Below, one piece after another: positions 7,145 through 7,931 of a stretch of 7,931 nucleotides of DNA (position 1 is the first letter of the stretch; each line of letters opens with the position of its first letter). The position numbers and the translations under genes were made by a program. This DNA comes from Roseburia sp. (GTDB lineage: Bacteria > Bacillota > Clostridia > Lachnospirales > Lachnospiraceae), in contig JAGASC010000164.1 in assembly GCA_017621905.1 (NCBI GenBank), forward strand, positions 1-7,931. Reading direction: 5' to 3'. The notes under the pieces were generated by a model, which was not told the DNA's origin, searched no databases, and saw nothing but the letters and a program-made list of their open reading frames with translations.

Positions 7145-7211
7145 ATTTAATGGTTTTGAATGATGAAGCAAAAGGGAATGAGAGACAGCAAGAATGAGAC
7201 CGAAAATTGTA

Positions 7212-7233
7212 TTGACGAAAGGGAATACGTCAA
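7212..7233. promoter_or_regulatory. Dyad over the -35 box, possible operator
   Basis: TTGACG (7212-7217) and CGTCAA (7228-7233) form a perfect 6-bp inverted repeat with a 10-base gap, covering the -35 box and most of the spacer. A dimeric repressor bound here would block RNA polymerase. Half the dyad is simply the -35 consensus, so chance cannot be ruled out. Confidence 0.4.
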
Positions 7234-7240
7234 GTATAAT
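7212..7240 (+). promoter_or_regulatory. SigA-type promoter for the RNA-DUF3800 unit
   Basis: A -35 box TTGACG (7212-7217) and a perfect -10 box TATAAT (7235-7240) are separated by 17 bases, close to the consensus vegetative promoter. Transcription should begin near 7247, about 98 bases before the DUF3800 start codon. Confidence 0.85.
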
Positions 7241-7246
7241 ATGTAT

Positions 7247-7331
7247 ATAATAAATCAGCAGCATTGCTGTTCGGGCTGGTCGAAAGACCCTGGTCCATCT
7301 ATCGGCAGGGAAGTTCCCTGCCACTTTTTTT
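7247..7331 (+). ncRNA. Structured leader / small RNA upstream of DUF3800 gene
   Basis: The expected transcript start to the terminator T-run gives about 85 nt with three consecutive hairpins. Hairpin 1 is CAGCA-GCAT-TGCTG (7256-7269). Hairpin 2 is GGTC-GAAA-GACC (7278-7289), extended by GGGC (7273-7276) with GTCC (7293-7296) across an internal loop. Hairpin 3 is the terminator (7304-7322). There is no open reading frame of note. The GAAA tetraloop and compact layout suggest a true RNA structure. Published comparative work (Weinberg and colleagues) described several 'DUF3800 RNA motifs' located upstream of DUF3800 genes; this RNA sits in that position, but I cannot test which variant, if any, it matches. 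It could be a cis-acting leader or a free small RNA. Confidence 0.65.
7304..7331 (+). terminator. Terminator/attenuator directly before the DUF3800 ribosome binding site
   Basis: GGCAGGG (7304-7310) pairs with CCCTGCC (7316-7322) around the loop AAGTT, followed by AC and seven T (7325-7331). The GGAG ribosome binding site starts at the next base, so the downstream gene is expressed only by read-through. CCCTG at 7288-7292 can pair with CAGGG at 7306-7310, which would break the terminator and hairpin 2 together. Confidence 0.82.
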
Positions 7332-7335
7332 GGAG
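7332..7335 (+). promoter_or_regulatory. Ribosome binding site of DUF3800 gene
   Basis: GGAG lies 9 bases before the ATG at 7345 and abuts the terminator T-run, so transcription termination and translation initiation signals are physically joined. Confidence 0.75.
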
Positions 7336-7344
7336 ATTTTGGCT

Positions 7345-7931
7345 ATGAAGGAATTGAGTATTTTTGTTGATGAGAGTGGTGATTTTGGTGAATATAATTA
7401 TCACTCTCCATATTACATTGTGACTATGGTTTTCCATAATCAGAACGATGATATTACAAGCGATATCAATAAATTTGATCAAGAACTTGTGTTGTTGGGC
7501 TTCGAAAGAAGCCATTGTGTACATAATGGGCCTATTATTCGGAGAGAGACGCCTTATGAACATATGGACATCAAGGAACGTCGACAGATTTTTAATAAAA
7601 TGGTAGCTTTTACCCGTCAACTGGACATTACTTTTAAGTGTTTTCATATAGAAAAGAAACACATAACAGATACTGTTGAAGCTTCCGGAAAATTGTCCAA
7701 GCAGATATCAGCTTTTGTGCGGGAAAATTATAGTGAATTTCTTTCCTATGATAAAATCAAGGTATATTACGATAATGGACAAATTGAACTCACAAGAATT
7801 CTTTCTTCTGTATTAAATGCGCTTCTTCCGGAAGTTGAATTCAGGAAGGTACTTCCTTCAGAATACCGCCTGTTTCAAGTTGCAGATCTGATATGTACCT
7901 TGGAGCTTATACGATTGAAAATGGATAGTAA
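7345..7931 (+). CDS. DUF3800 domain protein (3' truncated by window)
   Basis: 195 codons are visible with no stop before the window ends. The product starts MKELSIFVDESGDFG, the hallmark DUF3800 opening with acidic residues Asp9, Glu10 and Asp13. Later motifs are VYYDNG (Asp143) and LFQVADLICTL (Gln178, Ala180, Asp181), the usual C-terminal DUF3800 signature. Spaced acidic residues at strand ends suggest a metal-binding, nuclease-like fold, but this is inference; the family has no established function that I can state. Members are commonly found on phage and mobile elements. Family proteins are usually somewhat over 200 residues, so probably only a short tail is missing. The gene has its own promoter and structured RNA leader, independent of the glycan operon upstream. 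No signal peptide or membrane helix is seen. Confidence 0.9.
   Translation, partial: MKELSIFVDESGDFGEYNYHSPYYIVTMVFHNQNDDITSDINKFDQELVLLGFERSHCVHNGPIIRRETPYEHMDIKERRQIFNKMVAFTRQLDITFKCFHIEKKHITDTVEASGKLSKQISAFVRENYSEFLSYDKIKVYYDNGQIELTRILSSVLNALLPEVEFRKVLPSEYRLFQVADLICTLELIRLKMDS

Noticed and set aside
6872..7146. CRISPR array
   Set aside because: The repeats are only 12 bases, two are directly adjacent without a spacer, and no cas genes are present.
7247..7331. Known metabolite riboswitch or self-cleaving ribozyme in the leader
   Set aside because: I compared it by eye with remembered cores of fluoride, guanidine, TPP, T-box, hammerhead and HDV-like RNAs and saw no match; hammerhead CUGAUGA, for instance, is absent.
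7247..7331. Classical type III antitoxin (tandem-repeat RNA)
   Set aside because: Only a 6-base repeat (CTGGTC) is present; the tandem pseudoknot-forming repeats of ToxI-like RNAs are missing.
7160..7348. Plus-strand 62-codon open frame over the promoter and leader RNA
   Set aside because: It covers the promoter, the RNA hairpins and the terminator, and its product is unlike a protein family.
7255..7662. Minus-strand 135-codon open frame opposite the DUF3800 gene
   Set aside because: It opposes a clear DUF3800 protein and the terminator hairpin; no family recognised.

Overview
The window looks like chromosomal DNA of a low-to-moderate G+C Gram-positive anaerobe, most likely a clostridial gut bacterium (Lachnospiraceae/Oscillospiraceae type). 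The basis is AT-leaning codon use, strong AGGAGG-type ribosome binding sites, a near-perfect SigA promoter (TTGACG-N17-TATAAT), a compact one-strand operon, and enzymes typical of gut Clostridia. No marker gene fixes the genus.

Region 1 (1-6778) is the distal part of a glycan-utilisation operon, all on the + strand with gaps of 2 to about 44 bases. In order: the C-terminal end of a GH42 beta-galactosidase; a GH36 alpha-galactosidase-type enzyme (606 aa) with both catalytic aspartates; a second, divergent clan GH-D enzyme (705 aa); a 12-helix MFS permease whose last helix is knocked out of frame at a six-G run; and a PHP-domain metallophosphoesterase (336 aa). None of the three enzymes with a visible N-terminus (both GH-D proteins and the PHP protein) has a signal peptide. 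The likely scheme is import of short galactosides (or GalNAc-containing glycans) by the permease and intracellular stripping of alpha and beta linkages. The PHP enzyme hints that the substrate, or an intermediate, carries a phosphate ester.

Region 2 (6779 to about 7200) has no intact gene. It holds a 33-codon scrap resembling a MobC-type relaxosome protein, a perfect 9-bp inverted repeat, three copies of an AATTGGYGTCAR sequence (two in perfect tandem) and a strong rho-independent terminator. I read it as an old mobile-element scar.

Region 3 (about 7212-7931) is a separate transcription unit: a strong promoter with a dyad over its -35 box, a structured RNA of roughly 85 nt with a GAAA-capped hairpin and a terminator hairpin, then, directly after the terminator's T-run, the ribosome binding site and start of a DUF3800 protein that runs off the window. 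The RNA/terminator/gene layout resembles the published 'DUF3800 RNA motifs' and, in architecture only, type III toxin-antitoxin loci. This is the most interesting part of the window.
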